Positions 1 through 61,143 are shown, counted from the stretch's first letter. The stretch: DNA of 64,000 nucleotides from Albula goreensis (GCA_022829145.1 CM040743.1:3715146-3779145); one strand, 5' to 3'. Program-made: numbers and translations. Notes: a model not told the origin generated them from the letters alone.

Positions 1-675
1 TAATTGTTCTCATACTTCTGCCTTTTGGCTTTTCACAGCATGTACATCAGACAGAGAATTAGTAAAATGTGGAGTTAATTACTCTCGCGGGTCTCTCCGA
101 AAAGCTGACGGCTCCCGTCTTCAGTAGAGTAAACACCATTAAAAGACAATGTGCAGTCATTAGGCCTCACACCATGTCCACTCCACAACAACAGACCTCC
201 AGAGCATGTGATGGGTTTATGGGGTCCACCAGAGCCCCCAGCACAAAGCAGCGCCCACTGCACCTATTGTGCTCCCAATCCAGGCTCATAAAATGGAGGA
301 CAAAGGCCCTAATCAGCTGGCTGTGTTTTTAATCTGGACTGAGAACAAAGACAGAGGTGCTGAACCCCCATTTACTGTGAGCTCATTTCTGATTTTTACA
401 ACAGAGGACTAACCAGCAGTAGTATAACCTGACTGTGCTGCCAGCCATTAAATGGCATCTGTTCTTTTTTTTTTTTTTTTTTTCAAACTGTCTTTCTGGA
501 ATCGGTGACAGAGTAGCTTTGAAGCGTCATGCCCTGGCAAACCTGAAAGACAGGTGTGATATTCACCTATTAGCCTTAGGGGCCCTCAACACACCCAAAA
601 TCTGGACTCATGCCCTGGCAGCACAGATCACTGTTTCCACACAACAAATTGAGAGAGCCACCTTCCGAGATGCCC

Positions 676-966
676 ACAGTATATTCACCTATCAGCCTTA
701 TTACCATTACTACATATGGGCTTTGGAGTTACAGTATGCCCATCTCCTCAGACAGTATACTCACCTATTAGCCTTATTACCATTAATACATATGGGCTTT
801 GGAGTTACAGTTTGGATGCCCACCTCCTCAGACAGTATACCCCCACCTATTAGCCTTATTACCATGAATACATATGGGCTTTGGAGTTACAGTATGCCCA
901 CCTCCTCAGACAGTATACTCACCTATTAGCCTTATTACCATTAATACAAATGGGCTTTGGAGTTAA
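676..966 (+). repeat. 76-bp tandem repeat, about 3.8 copies
   Basis: Successive units contain CAGTATACTCACCTATTAG, then TTATTACCATTAATACATATG, then GGCTTTGGAGTTACAGTATG and CCCACCTCCTCAGA, with a period of about 76 bp. A reverse-complement array of the same unit lies at 13489-13718. The frame running through it (ELQYAHLLRQYTHLL-like peptide) recurs only because the DNA repeats and is not a gene. Confidence 0.85.
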
Positions 967-3885
967 ACCTTCTCAGAAAACATATTCACTTTTAATTTTT
1001 TGGGCTGATGTCAAAACCAGAGATTTGTCCAGCAATACCACGGAATTGCATTAGAACTGGCTTAGCTCCACCCTTTCTCAAAGATCAGAAGTAGATATTC
1101 CACTTATGATGCAATTCTGTGGGCTTGTGGTTTGAACCCCGGTTATGCACACAGCGAATTGACCCTTGTGGCTTTGGCTTTAAAGAATCCCGAATCCAGT
1201 CATGGAATGCCACTGTCTCTGCTGGTTTTTGGTTTTTCTCAGCGCTTAAGTATTTAAGATGTCACTGATTGTCTTAAGAGTCTACATTACCTGGGTCTAA
1301 ATTAGAGACTGGTTGAAAGGGGGAATAAAAAGCTTTAAAAACTGTCAGACACCCGCACAGGAGTTTGACATCGCTGTTTAAACAGTCATTAAGCAACGTT
1401 AACATCCAGGAAGAGAATCATTCAGAGGAATACCTCCACCCAGCCCTCTGCTATTCCACAGAACTGCAGAAAAAAGATTTTTGAGAGATTTGCATTTTCC
1501 CCGCTGTCTTTAACACTGGAAAACACCCATGGTGTGATGCGCACCACGGTAACGGCGAGGAGCTAACACATACTGTAGCAGCGGTTGCCAGTGTGGGCAG
1601 GTCACCCTGTGCAGACGGGCGTGGCTACCTGTGTGGTGATTAAATTCTGGGAGGGGGTGGGTGTGGCCCCTGGCAGCGTACGAGCTTCGTCCTAACCCAC
1701 CCTCCACCACCACCACCACCAACACCCTATTGGCAATTTCCAGGTCCTGACAGCAGACAGGCATGTCAAAATCTTCGTAAGGGTTAAACCACACCTCTGT
1801 AAGTGCATGTATATTTCTGAAGAAACACAAAGGAAACACAGTTTCCAGGAAAGTCAAACGTGATCACGTTTAACATGGATTACTTCATTCCCCAAACTTT
1901 TTTATTTATTTATTGTTTTTTTGTTTGTTAATTTTTGAACCAGTGCATTTTGCGCTATGTACAAATAAATTAAAACAAAGTAAAATATTGAAATTTACAC
2001 CAGAGTTCTCATAGGGTTTCCCTGACTTGAGTCTAGGGTAAGGCTTAATGCATCTCTGAGAAACCACAAACCCACAATTTACTGACAGACTACACAAAGC
2101 TCCCTATTAGAATAAGAATCAGAATCATGTCTAACATGGGCACATTGCCCTGAGGACAGTCATTCAATGAACCATTTTCTTCCTCTCAATTTTTCTTTTT
2201 TTTTTTTTTTTAAAACCAGAACACTTTACACTTTGCCCAGGTACATGAATATTTCATTTCCTCCGCTTAAGCCTTAAGCAGTGTGTCATGAGTCGGTGAC
2301 GGGGCCGTCTCTGGAGCAGCAGCGTGGGGTCTACTCTCAGAGGACCACAGTGTCTGCTGGGTTTTGATGTTTCAGCACTGAGGTAGTTCATGGTATCCCC
2401 CCTTTCTTTTTCTTTTTGAAAAAGGATGTGAAATAATGTTTTTTTTTTTCATATCTAACTGTTGTGAATTTTATGCAAGACTGTAGTATTCCAGAATTGC
2501 ACACAGAAAATGTAGTTAGTTTAGAGCCCAACTTCACCCAACTGTACATGTACTTGTAGTGAGCCACACAGCTCTCATACAATTAGATGTGCAGAGGCAA
2601 GATGCAAGTACAGTTTTTACCAGATTCTTATTTACCATCGGACAGAAATGCAACTAGTATCATCATTTACTTTGGGAAGTTAAAATATTTGGAAATCATC
2701 TATGATCTTTATATTTAAACTTAATTTTGCATTGTGGAGACCCAGGTAACCACACCCTTACCTTCTTAGTGTTCATATCAGCCAATAAGGCACGCCCTAA
2801 CTGAAAAGTATGCACACAGGTGAATTCAGAAGTACATAAAATGCAGCACAAGTGCGCGCGCTGCTCCTGGAAGTTAATGTGGGTGTTGTTCCATTTTCGA
2901 CCAGTAGGGGTCAGCTGTGCGCCATAATTAGACATGTCAAGCACGCTGGGATCTCGTGGCAATTTTCTTACAAGTCATGTAAGAAAATAAAATTAATTCA
3001 ATCTACACTTACATTTATGCCTAGATGCGTTGGTCACGGTGTATATTTTACAGCTCACCTCGGCTTTCCCACATGTTGCAACTGAAACACTGAACTCATG
3101 TTAATTAATTAAAAGTCAGGAAGACACTGTAAAAGACATAAGCCCTGCAAAAAATGTTACTTTATGTCGCCTAGCAAATCGTCGAACCAATCAAAGGGAC
3201 AAATTCATTGTGGATTCTTGATTTACACAGAGCTTCACATAATAAGTTAAATCACACGGTGCCCTGTCCCATCATCTCATTGATTGATGGGCTGATATGG
3301 TCTCAATGGAGGAGTCAGATTCGCTTTGATGTGCGTCACAAACACTCAGGAAAGAACAGTCCCGTTGAAAAACAATCGCTTCAAGCTAATGCGAAAGAAT
3401 TTAATCAATGTTGACGTACGTGTCTTTCTTTTATATGCAAATACATTTCTGAGAACATTGTCAGATTTATCTTAATCAGCATTCAGTAAGACATTTGGCA
3501 ATGCATTTTATGTCGATGTGTAAGTTACAGATTTCAAAGTTTTTATTTGTTTATGAATTTATCTGTTTAGGCCAATACGTGTTTTAATGATGTGGTGACC
3601 AAAATCGGCCTGTAGAGGGAAGCAAATATCAGCAGATGCGGACCATGTTAACTACATTTGTTAGGGAATACCCTATTTGAGATATGATTTGAAGCCAAGG
3701 GACTGGAATCATATGCATATAAAATCCAATTAGCATAGTATTCATGCTGTATAGACTTACTGGTATTTGATATTAAAAACAAACAAGGGCCCAAACATTG
3801 TGTATGACAATATGGCTGCCGATTACCACTTAACTCCAGAAATGTAAACTTACTGGTAACAAGTTCATCTACTGTATATGGTTCC

Positions 3886-3935
<50 letters not shown>
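3886..3935 (+). repeat. (GAT)n trinucleotide microsatellite
   Basis: About 16 uninterrupted GAT/ATG units. Open frames crossing it give runs of Ile or Met and are not considered coding. Confidence 0.95.
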
Positions 3936-3936
<1 letters not shown>

Positions 3937-4979
3937 GGCAACACAGAGTTTACATTCTTGTAAAGTAATTCTCCAGCGAATAGGAAATGAATTTAATTGT
4001 TGAATTCCACACAATCTAGTCTCCTCTCATTTCATTCTGTTAATTGATATCTGTTGTCATGAGCGACATCATTCTATCACGAGGGCGGACAGAACATATG
4101 GCACGAGGGAGCAGGACGAACCCAGCGATACAAAAACGTGACACTGTGTTGAGTTGTTCATCCACGGTTCTGGGTTTGTGCGACCGTGACCGTCACATAC
4201 GGCACTGCATTTTTCACTGAACACTGTGGACAGAACAGCTGTAGGTGGGAGCACACTGTGTCTATGACAAAACAGGTTTGTTGAGTTTTTCGTTCTGTTT
4301 CGGTCATGAACACAATGAGAGGGCCTGTTCGTCCTTAAATAGAACAGCCGTTCCTGGAATGTTTTTTTGCATTCTGGGTGAAATCATTCGAAAACAACGC
4401 TCGTTGGCGACATCACACTTTCATTCCTAAGTAGTTTAGATCTGTGTGTGTTTTATTGCCATGGTAGGGTTAAATAAACTTCATGTCTCCTTATTCTTCA
4501 TTGCAAAAGCAGATTATTTACTCTTGAAAAATCGCATATGAGCTGGTAAAAGTTACCCTTACACTCCACATCTGGTACTCTAGGGCAAACCCCAAAAACA
4601 GAAAACTAAGCATACACTCTGGAGTCTCTTTGGGGGAGACATACAAATCATTACATTAATAATCAAAAAACCTAAACTTGGGGAACGGCACGGGGCATTC
4701 AAACCCAAAACCTGGCGCAATCGTAAACCTGTCCCCTGAGAGGAACAGGAGAATGATATGCTATCAATAACAAAGGTAGATGGAATGTGGTATTTAGAAT
4801 CGATAGCCAAATGTAGGTTGGCGGCGTAGTGCTCTCCCGATACAGAAGCTGTGAGCGGAAGAGGCGGAGGGTTTGAGCGAGATTCTGCATTTACGGCGCT
4901 AGGGATCGGGTTTGCAGGAGTGAGGAAAGAAAGGAGGCTATAGTAGGGTGCTGGTGTTAGTCTAACCGACTGGGATAGA

Positions 4980-5493
4980 ATTATTCCCCGCATATCCAAT
5001 GACGTAGGCAACAGCACAATGTTAAACTATGTGTATCGCACCGGCTGGAGGTCTGCATTTACACAGGTGTGTTACCTGTAGCTGCCACAGAAAAGGGGCT
5101 GGGTTTATTTTCTTACTTTTCGACTCTTTCCGGAAAAGGTTACGGACCGGTTTATCGAATGTATTAATCGATGGATGCGAATGGAAAACGTTGGCGCAAG
5201 GGACGGGCCAGTTGTCTTTCCTGTGGACGTATCTCGTCAGGAATTCCTCGACTGTCTTTTGAACCTGCTGTTAAACCGAAAACGTCAACTGTTCAAGTCG
5301 TTTCAGGAGAGATAGCTGCATAAGCACCCGCTTCCTGGTCAGTCTGAAACTGCGTCTTTTTTTATTACGACTCAAGTGATTGAATGCAGAGGGCTTTTCT
5401 TTTAAACGGAGCACTGACGCATTGTGGAGAGGAACGTACAGGATTTCCCACCCGGTTGCGCTAACTCGCAGGCTACGGCATTGAGCAGAACCA
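4980..5493 (+). promoter_or_regulatory. Probable slc22a23 promoter and 5' leader in CpG-rich DNA
   Basis: CpG dinucleotides become frequent from about 4.8 kb and stay so to about 6.65 kb, unlike the CpG-poor flanks, which fits a vertebrate CpG-island promoter overlapping exon 1. An ETS-type CCGGAA lies near 5130 and an E2F-like TTGGCGCAA at 5191-5199. No clear TATA box is placed close to the start codon, so the transcription start cannot be set. Upstream ATGs exist, for example at 5029, and an in-frame TGA at 5482-5484 precedes the chosen start. Promoter assignment is inferred from position and composition. Confidence 0.45.
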
Positions 5494-52453
<46,960 letters not shown>

Positions 52454-55400
52454 TCCAACACTTCATGGGTGGGCGGGGTTGGGGAGGTACCAAGGTACTC
52501 CCACATGGGTCCGTCATCAGCTAAGGGGCGTGGCCTGAGAGCAAAGCTGACAGAATGCTCACGCGGCAGGACGCAGGCCCGCCCTCCAAACTGGCATTGA
52601 GCATTGAACGTTTGTGCATCATGTATTATATGTGCTGAGTGTTGTTTCTCAAAAGGGCGCGATCATGCCAGCTAATGGAAGAGAATGTGCCGGAAAAGTG
52701 CAACCCGTTTGCCTCATTTTCAGTGGACACCAATCAGACACTCGCTGACTTTTCAGTATTAAACCAAGATGCAGTATGACTTGCAAGATTTAAATGAGTA
52801 TTTCACAATGTTTGTGGGGTTTTTTGTTTCATACAAAAATTAATGATCATCCAAAGTGAAAAAAAAACTGCCTTGTAAATAATTCCCTACAAAAAAAAAC
52901 ACATGTATGTAAATGTATAGAATTTAAAAAATGCTGCAGTAATAATGATTTTTAAAGTGCCATGTCAAAGTTTGAAATGAGTTATCTATTTCCAGATTTA
53001 AATTTCTCAGTGTCCCGTGAAGGTAATGACAAACCATGAAACCAAAACAGCACCAGATGAAGGCTCACAGAAGTTAATGTGTTTGTTTAGCAGTCTCGGT
53101 GTGAGCCCGCAGGGTTGTTGATGCAGAACATTGATCTGTCAGAAATCCGAAGCTGTGAAATGCAAATTTGTGAGGTTATGAATGAAGTCAGTCCTTCCAA
53201 TGGTGAATATATTCAGAGATTTTGGTAATGACGTCATAGACACAGCAGCCACCTGCTGTTAAAAATATATATTTTTTAACATTCCTTGGGTTTTGTGCTT
53301 GATTCTGAATAAAGCACACTCTACTCAAACTGAACATTATCGTCACCTTGTCAGCAAAATGCTGGTCCTCCTCAGTTTCAGAAACTATCAACAAACATGT
53401 CAAAAGAATGATTTTCCCCAGCAGTGCTAGCTTTGAACTTTGAAGATGGCCTCGTTCGGGCCATATGTTATTTTACTGACTCCATCAAAGTGTGACTACA
53501 CACTAAAACTCATTCTTCAGTTCAAAATTGATGTATTTTGCTCACTCATATAGAGAAGCATCCATCCTGACCATATTGTCAACGTTGCTGTGCAGATGTG
53601 AAAATACTGGTATTTTGGTAGTAAACCTGGCTGAATTCCTTCCTTCCCAGCTTCGATTCAATGAAACTCTTCTGTCAAAATTCTGATGTAGCAGAGTAGA
53701 AAAGTGCTTCTGCACGTCACAAAGTAAACTCTCCAACCATCAAACCGGAACTGAGGGAGGCGGTAAGATGCCAGCCAACACTCCCTCCGCCCACCCTAAC
53801 CCCCCCCCCAAACATTTTCAGCATGTCGTACAAGGGGCGTGGCCTACAGGGTGACAACGTCTCAGTGACATCTGTTGCTCTGCGCAGCTAATGGGTTGCA
53901 TTCATATATAAATATTAGATATCAAAAATTAATTCTGTGCATTTTCCTCTGACATAATATTGTGCGGCAACCCCCATCACACCTTAGACACAACAATGCA
54001 GGGATCTGCTTCAGAAGGACCTGAGTCTTTTTTTAGTGGAAATCCTGAATGTTTAAAAGTAGGTGACAATTGTGTCATCCTGTTTTACTAATATAGAGTT
54101 TAAATGCAAAAGAGGAAAAAAAAATCACAGAATATTTCAGATATGGTCCATATTGCAGAGAGATATGGTCCTGATATAAAATTCCGTTGGATTCTGTTGA
54201 AATGTTTGCTTGAATTTATGTGGCACTTTATCTGTAGGGACGAAGCATGTAACTATAGGGACTGGAACACCTTGCTTATGTATAAAAATATAGAACAATA
54301 AAAAATACATGGAATATATATATTTTTAATATATGTCAATATATGTGTTATGCATTATAGAAATTATATCCACTTCCATATATGTGTATTATGAATATAT
54401 TACAGAATATATTGTAAGATGAAACTATATTTTTGTAAATGAAGTAATATATTCATAAAATAACATGTACAGAAGTGTCTATGATTGATCATGTTTGTAA
54501 TCCATGACGGATTTTGATATATATGTATAAAAATATATATTCCTTATATTTTTATGACATATTTTTAACATATATTTCCATATATGTTGGACTGCTTATT
54601 TAATTGAATATTTGAGAATGAGTTCATCTTTTCAGTGTAGTGAGTGATGTTTAGGGCAAGTCAACAGAGGACTACAGAAGATCCATAAAGTCACTCTGTT
54701 CCAGTAGGAACATATGAATTTGTGCTTTTGAGTTTTCCTGGGGTGCGGTAACAGTATTGTGTACCAGAGTTAGTGGCTGTGGAAAGGGTACTCCATTGTC
54801 TGCTGTCACATCCTTTTGAATACTGTCATGTGGGGGTGTTGGATCGGTTTAAACCACTGTTTACAAAAAATGTTCTTAAAATTCTAATGTACTGTACATA
54901 TATATATATTTTTTCTGTTGAAGTCTTATTTTAGTTTTCTTGGTAAATTCGCACCATGTTTTATCTTGTTGCTGCTTTAGCTGCTGTGACATGGCTTGTG
55001 TTCAGCAGTCAGAGTGGGCCTCTGTTCGCAGTCCTGGAGATCCACAGTGTTGGTGCTGGTTTATGGTCACTCAGCATTTGATTGGTCCCGAGGGACTGGA
55101 ATGGTTCCTAATTCTAAGGTAGAAAACAACAACCAGCAGACCCTGTGCCTCTCTGGGACTGGGTCTGAATGACTCATGATTTCAGAGGCATTCAGCAAAG
55201 GTGCTGATGGGATGTAATGTCCAGCAGATGGGTCTAAAGTTTTGGAACACTTTGGACTACAACTCCCATGAGTACCTCTGTCAGATGTATGCATATCAAC
55301 CTCAACCCTGATGGCTCAAACAAAGCACCATTTTTTATTTTTTATTTGGGATGTATCATTGTGCAATTTAACTTCCATGGTCACAAAGGAGATCACTATT

Positions 55401-57970
55401 ACTGAATATCCAAACAAAACCATCAAATAATGAAAGATTGGTCTTCTCTCTGGTATTGGCTGAAGAGCAACGTGTTTCACTGCTTTAAGTCCCTCTTTAA
55501 CGTGCTTAGCCCTGGCTCTGGTTAGAATGATGGTTATAGATTGAGGTGTCTTGAACATTATTGTGGGTGGAGCTCCAATGAGCTGTCAGTCATTGAGTTC
55601 ATTTTGAACCAATCAAAAATTTACTGTAAGCAGAAAAGCTCAGCTGATGTTCTGGTAATATGTGGAGTCATGAAAACTCAGTCAGTCGTCACTAGGTTAA
55701 TGTAGCTGAGGTGCAAGTGTGATTTGGACTTAATATAGGTGTAGCATGGTCCCCAGCTTAAATGAAATGTATGTTTTCAACATAATGTACGTTAGATTAC
55801 TGCTATTATTTTAAAAATATTTTCAAGGTTTGTTTTTGTTTCTACTTTTGTAAAAGCACCATGAAATTGTGCTACATTGGAACTGTAACTGTAGGGGAAT
55901 TATTTTTTGTAAACATCATTCTCAAAATAGTTTGTGCACCGACAAAAACCTGAGTATTGTTCTGCATTGAGTACAAGTGAACTCATGACTTCCCGTATTT
56001 AGCATAGGGCTTGTTTACATCAGGAGAATTGGCTAAAATATCTAATTTTTTTTACATTAGATGCAAGAGACATCTCTTGAAGAGAGATTTTTTGTGCTAT
56101 AGTGTAAACAGAAGCATCTAGATTCAGGACGAGACAGTCCACACCACCTGCTAAGGTCGTGCATGAAGGGTCCACAAAAAGTACCTCCCCCCTTCCCCAT
56201 AAGTAGATCTATGTAAGTACAATCTCCTGCCAAATGCAGTTATAGTTCCCTGAAAGCACACACCTCATCAAACTGGCCCCATCGTCAAGCACCCCCAAAA
56301 ATATTCACAGCAATGTCACACTCTACAGAAAATGCTTATTACTGATGCCACGTTCATGAAGGTCTCATACCAAGTTTCTGCCGATCAAAATTTTCACATC
56401 ATCAATATCAGCACATTGACAGAATAAAAGGACATAGATCAGTGTAATTTATTCAGACTCTTTCATGGAGAGGGCTGTTCTGTACCTCTCCTTGAAATTT
56501 CAATGGTGATTAACTAATGCTTTCAGTGAAAACAGTTATCTCAAAATATTTTAAAAAAATGTTCAAGGCCTTAGCAATGCTGGGCATAATAACACATTTG
56601 GAAAACCGCATAAGCCATTTATCCTGCACATGAGAAAATATGCTCATACACAGATAAGACATGGAGGCTCACATCATGTACTGATCACTGATCTGCAGAT
56701 CTCAATAAGGTATTTATCGTGGGCATACACTAGAAATTACTGGCAGCCACTGGGCAGAAAGAGTCAAAATCAAGGACGGTATCTTGATTTGTGGAGTTTT
56801 CTTAATGCAGTATAACCTAACAAATAGTAAACCTAGATTTATCTTTCAGACATATGTTATCTTTTGTTTCCTGCTTTCCTAAGACTGGGTGTTTCCATGA
56901 TACTTAGGTATAAACAGCCATTTTCAAGGAAATTACTTCTTGCATAAGGAAATGTTCCTATTCCAGACTAAAGACGCTAAGTAGTAGTAGTTTGATGGAT
57001 GTGTTGAACATGTTTAGCCCTTTGGTTCTCCTAAAACCTCCTCCATCCATGAATGTTAAGACCAGGAAACCTCTGTATACTAGACCTTTTTGCCCAGCGA
57101 ATGTGTCCACCATTTTGTGCTGCTCATGGGGTCATGCCACTACATAACTGCATCGGTCTATGCACCCAACAGTCTCACACTCTGTGTACAGGTCTGTGTA
57201 AATCTCCTCATTTCTGAATGTAATTCACCCCCCCTGCTCCATTGATTTTGAAATATCACAAAGAGCCATATTTATGTTTTAGTGCTGTGGAACTGATGTT
57301 GTGCCACTTTCTTCAAATAATCTCAACCTCACTGTTCCAAACATTCAGTTCCACAATTTGATGTGTAACGTAACGGAGCCATATGAATTTTCCATATTTG
57401 CCAGTAGTGTGACTTTTAAATATCAAATCGTGGATATGAATGTTTTGAACATAAGAAGAGCATAAAAAGACTTGAAAAACCCCAGTGAAATCCCTCCTTG
57501 CTCCGCCTTTGGCTTAAACTGAACAGTTTGTGTCCTAAAGCTTTCCTTATGACTTCATAAATTTAATATCAGGTACCAATTCAGCTGCCTTTCTTTGTAT
57601 TTTGAAAGGTACGGTGCTACTAAGAGTTTGGAGAAAGTGGTAGAATTACTCTCATTGTGCTACAATGGCTCTAGAGTTAATAATGAATGGAGTTGGGGTG
57701 ACGGAGCCTGTCAAATCGTCGGACTCTGCATCGGGGTTTGATTCATACAGTCTTAAAAGAGCCTGAAACTTGAACTTGAATGTGTTTTCACATCAACTGC
57801 GCGGCAGTTTACCAATCAAGACATGGTGAAAGATTACCGAGTGTGAAACGAATGTAAAAAAAAAAAAAAAAAAAAAAGGAAAAATGCCGTCAACTGTCCC
57901 TGTTTTTAAAAATGATGCACTTGTACATAAGCCATACGTGTTATTGTAATAAAGTTCTTTATTTATTGAT
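52454..57970 (+). other. slc22a23: slc22a23 3' UTR (about 5.5 kb)
   Basis: After the stop there is AT-rich sequence with no credible gene to a poly-A stretch (about 57857-57878) and an AATAAA at 57948. It holds a Pumilio-type TGTAAATA near 52874, earlier AATAAA candidates (near 53309 and 54296), and an unusually TA-rich segment at about 54290-54600 with many TATATGT and ATATAT units. The extent is inferred from the poly(A) signal. Confidence 0.6.
57948..57953 (+). terminator. slc22a23: Probable slc22a23 polyadenylation signal
   Basis: AATAAA in the context TTATTGTAATAAAGTTCTTT, followed within 30 bp by a T-rich stretch, just before sequence character changes. Cleavage probably falls near 57970. 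Confidence 0.6.
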
Positions 57971-58829
57971 CACTTATTAACGTGCATTGTTTGGTTGATT
58001 TACCGGTCTTGGGTTTCATATTAAGTGGAAAAAAATGCATCTCGTCTCCATCTTACCAGAGAAGGCCCAGCCAGTGCTCAAGCTATTCTAGCTCAGCACA
58101 AATTACAGTTCACCCAAAACCATGGTTAGATGTTTCAAGTGTTTTTGTTCTGGGATAGAAGAAAAGCTTGTTTCTACAAAGGGCCATTTTAACATAATAT
58201 TGGGGACCCCAAACTCCCCAGGCTTGAAATAATTACAAATGGTCATTTACTCCTTTGTGTTTATTTCATTTATATCATGCAAAGCAAGATACTCTGTTTA
58301 CAGAGGATTGTCCAGTCTATTAATCAATATTGTGTTATCAAAGTGCTGTCTAGGTGGAAGTTAGTCAGATGTCAGGTTAAAGGTCAAAAACCTTTTATTT
58401 TTAGAATGACAAAAAATATTTTTGTGGTGATGGAGGGGAATCCCTTCCACAGTCTTGTTTAAATGCACAATATTAAGATTAATGCAACCGTGCAACTTGC
58501 TAATTACTAATTTTCTTTAAATGAGTTGAGAGCACGGTCAGACTGTTATCTTTCGGGTTTGCCTACTTTACATTTGTGCAGAGGGCACCATGGTTTCAGA
58601 GACACTTTCCATTTTACAGTTGCTTGAACAGTTTCCTTAACATGGCACTTAAACCACAGTGACTTAAGTCATTTCATGGTAATTCAGTGAATAAGACAAC
58701 CACATTCAAACCATACACGTGACAATGCATTTCTAAAAATATGAGGATTTTTAGCAATACTGGCAACCCTGAAAATCAAGTCTTCACATGATCCTCAGTG
58801 GACATTTTACACAAGTCAGAATCTGAAAC
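57971..58829. other. Intergenic gap between convergent slc22a23 and e2f5
   Basis: About 0.86 kb of AT-rich DNA with no gene recognised. Extra minus-strand AATAAA candidates (plus TTTATT near 58259 and 58394) mean the e2f5 transcript could extend into it. Confidence 0.5.
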
Positions 58830-60916
58830 AATGAAAACACAAGAGGTTTTATTTTTTTTAATATATAAAATTTTGGTCCATTAAAAATGTGCAAAAACAA
58901 AAAATACAAAACAGTCCTCCTTTGATTAGAGACATTTTAAGAAATAAAAAATAAACCCTGGAAGTTTTAGAAAAGTGCTGGAAAAAAGGCAGTGTTTAAA
59001 GACAAAAAGCCTCCATGGTATCACAAAACAGTGAACATTAGAGAGGGGGAAAAAAAAAAAAAAAGGTACTACAAGATAACCGGCAGCAAACAAAATGGAA
59101 ATATACATATTTTCTTAAATCTGTAAGTAAACAAGTTTACAGAAATCTAAAGTTGCTGAAAAACCAAATACAACACCTAAGTAATGGCAGTGTCTCATAG
59201 AAAAAGAAAGAACAGAAAGCAATGTACACGTGTTGGGTCTTCTCCAGACCCACTCAGCTCAAACCGAATATAATTACAATTACTTCAGTTCCAAATCCTT
59301 CACACAGAACAGGGAAGTACACCACAAAGCAGGACCACTGGTTTTCTGGCCAACTTTGGTAACTATCATTTAGACAATTAGGCTTTTTTTTTCTGTTAAC
59401 AAAATAATTTTTATGTGATCAAAATACAAAACACAAACAGTCTGAACTAAAACAGCCTTTCCTTTATCTTTTTCTATTGAACTGTTTTTAACAGCATGTT
59501 CACCGAAGTTAGCCAGGTCACTTGCCGAACCCTCTTTGTGATAGAGTCCCTAGGGGCTTGTTAGGGGGGGGGGGGTGCACGAATAAGAAAATCATAGCAA
59601 TATTTACAAAAGCCTTCAATACACAGGGCATCTGTTGCCTATGGTGCTTTGTCCTCAAAATGATTCAGCATTACTCCCCCCCCATCCCTTACATTACTAC
59701 TACTTGGCTGTGGGGGAGGGTTGGGGGGGTCAATCTAATGAAGAAATAATGTGCAAAAAGAGGAAAGAAAACCAAAACAAAAAAACAAATCTCCACATCG
59801 ATGACAAAGCACCATATTGTTTTAATGTCCCCCAAAAAGGAGTTGGGGTGAAGTACAAATTGTACTTTTTTTTTTTGTCTGTGTGTCTGTATGTCTGTCT
59901 GTGACAGTTTTTACTCTACAAATCTACAAATCGATGGGTGGCACACATTACAGTCCCATCAAGGATAAGCTGTGTAGGGAGACACAGAATACCAACAACA
60001 TTTTCCTCAGCTCCCCGTTTTCTCCAGGTACATAAAGCTTCTCAGGTAAAGGGGAACTGATCCAGAATCAGCAGGGCAGTGAACACAGTCACGTTTTTTA
60101 CCAGGTGGGGGGGGCTCCAGTCTCACTATAAACAGGTCAGTGTGGGTACAGGTGTTGATTGTAGCCCCGCACAAAAACAAAAAAAAAAACCCAATTTAAC
60201 TTATTAAGGTCTTGGCTGAAGACCATGATTGTTTGGCATAACCAGGTATTTTAGTCCTGGGCTGGAACAAAAACCTGAACCCAGTCCAGCCAATGCCGGA
60301 TGGGACTGGAGATTCTTCTCCCATTATACTGTCAACAAGGGGTCCACAAAACTGATATATCCATTTTTTGATTTGATGTAGTCTTCTCAAGTTATCGATT
60401 AGGTCCAAACATTTACCTGACCTGACAGTTTTGATTTAAAAAAATAAATAAATGACAAGCAAAAGCTGCAGACTGCACATATAATCCAATGTGATTAGAT
60501 TTAACCCCTACGTACGACACAGAAGTGGGCAAATACAGAGGACGAGAAAATTAAGCCAGATTCATAGATACAGGGCAAAAAGGAAACTAACAGAAAGGAA
60601 AAATGCTTCCCAAGGTCATGGGTCGAGAGGCAGGCTCAGTAACGCAGGGCAACACTCACAACAGCAAGGGTGGGCAACACGATGTCTCAAATGCATGCAT
60701 TTCTGAAACATTCATTTGCACGCATGCGTTTCATATGAAACATGGTTTACTCTCCTCCTCTTATATGGTTTGCATCTCTGGACCACCTGAAAAAGAACCT
60801 CTGCCTGCACCATTCTGACCGCTGTGTGTAGACATCAGTTTTTCCTCCCCAACTTTTTCTGAAGTAGCTCTGGATAAGAGCATAAGCTAAAGGACTCATG
60901 TGAAGTTTTGAAAGTA

Positions 60917-60948
<32 letters not shown>

Positions 60949-61143
60949 CATCACATTTACTTTTTCCCATCCTTTAGCGGTATGAAAGATGTTGGAGGCA
61001 CAGGCTAGTTTATAGGCGGCACAGGGGTCTAAACTACAAAAGGAAGGTTGAGAAGCCCACTTCACTCATTAAAACAGATCTAAAAAGGCTGATCTGAAAC
61101 GCTGGCATTTGAAACGCTGCCCACGTCCTGCTTGGCAGGTCCC
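58830..61143 (-). other. e2f5: e2f5 3' UTR (about 2.3 kb)
   Basis: Extends from the e2f5 stop to a minus-strand AATAAA (plus TTTATT at 58848-58853) followed downstream by GT-rich sequence. Contains a G-run near 59562-59574 (a C-run in the transcript) and a poly-T of about 27 at 60918-60944 (poly-A in the transcript). A SINE-tail-like CTGGATAAGAGCATAAGC lies near 60870. No open frame of interest. Confidence 0.55.
58848..58853 (-). terminator. e2f5: Probable e2f5 polyadenylation signal
   Basis: Minus-strand AATAAA, with CTTGTGTTTTCATTG downstream fitting a GT-rich element. Other candidates lie further left. Confidence 0.45.

Larger units (their letters stand above)
1..5493. other. 5' flank of slc22a23, no gene recognised
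   Basis: No open frame here resembles a known protein and no convincing splice-bounded exon was seen. The stretch holds a poly-T run near 463-483, a 76-bp tandem repeat (676-966), a (GAT)n tract (3886-3935) and AT-rich unique DNA. From about 4.8 kb it becomes CpG-richer and grades into the promoter. Whether an upstream gene ends here cannot be judged from sequence alone. Confidence 0.6.

Noticed and set aside
435-929. 164-residue plus-strand frame with repeated ELQYAHLLRQY-like peptide
   Set aside because: It follows the 76-bp repeat, and the same peptide reappears from the reverse array at 13.5 kb, so it is repeat-derived.
4061-4420. Possible transposon bounded by GCGACATCA near 4062 and 4406
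   Set aside because: Only a 9-base direct match was seen; the ends are not inverted repeats and no target duplication or coding remnant is present.
4580-5017. 145-residue minus-strand frame upstream of slc22a23
   Set aside because: It lies in CpG-richer promoter DNA where long chance frames are common; no recognisable motif and no splice context.
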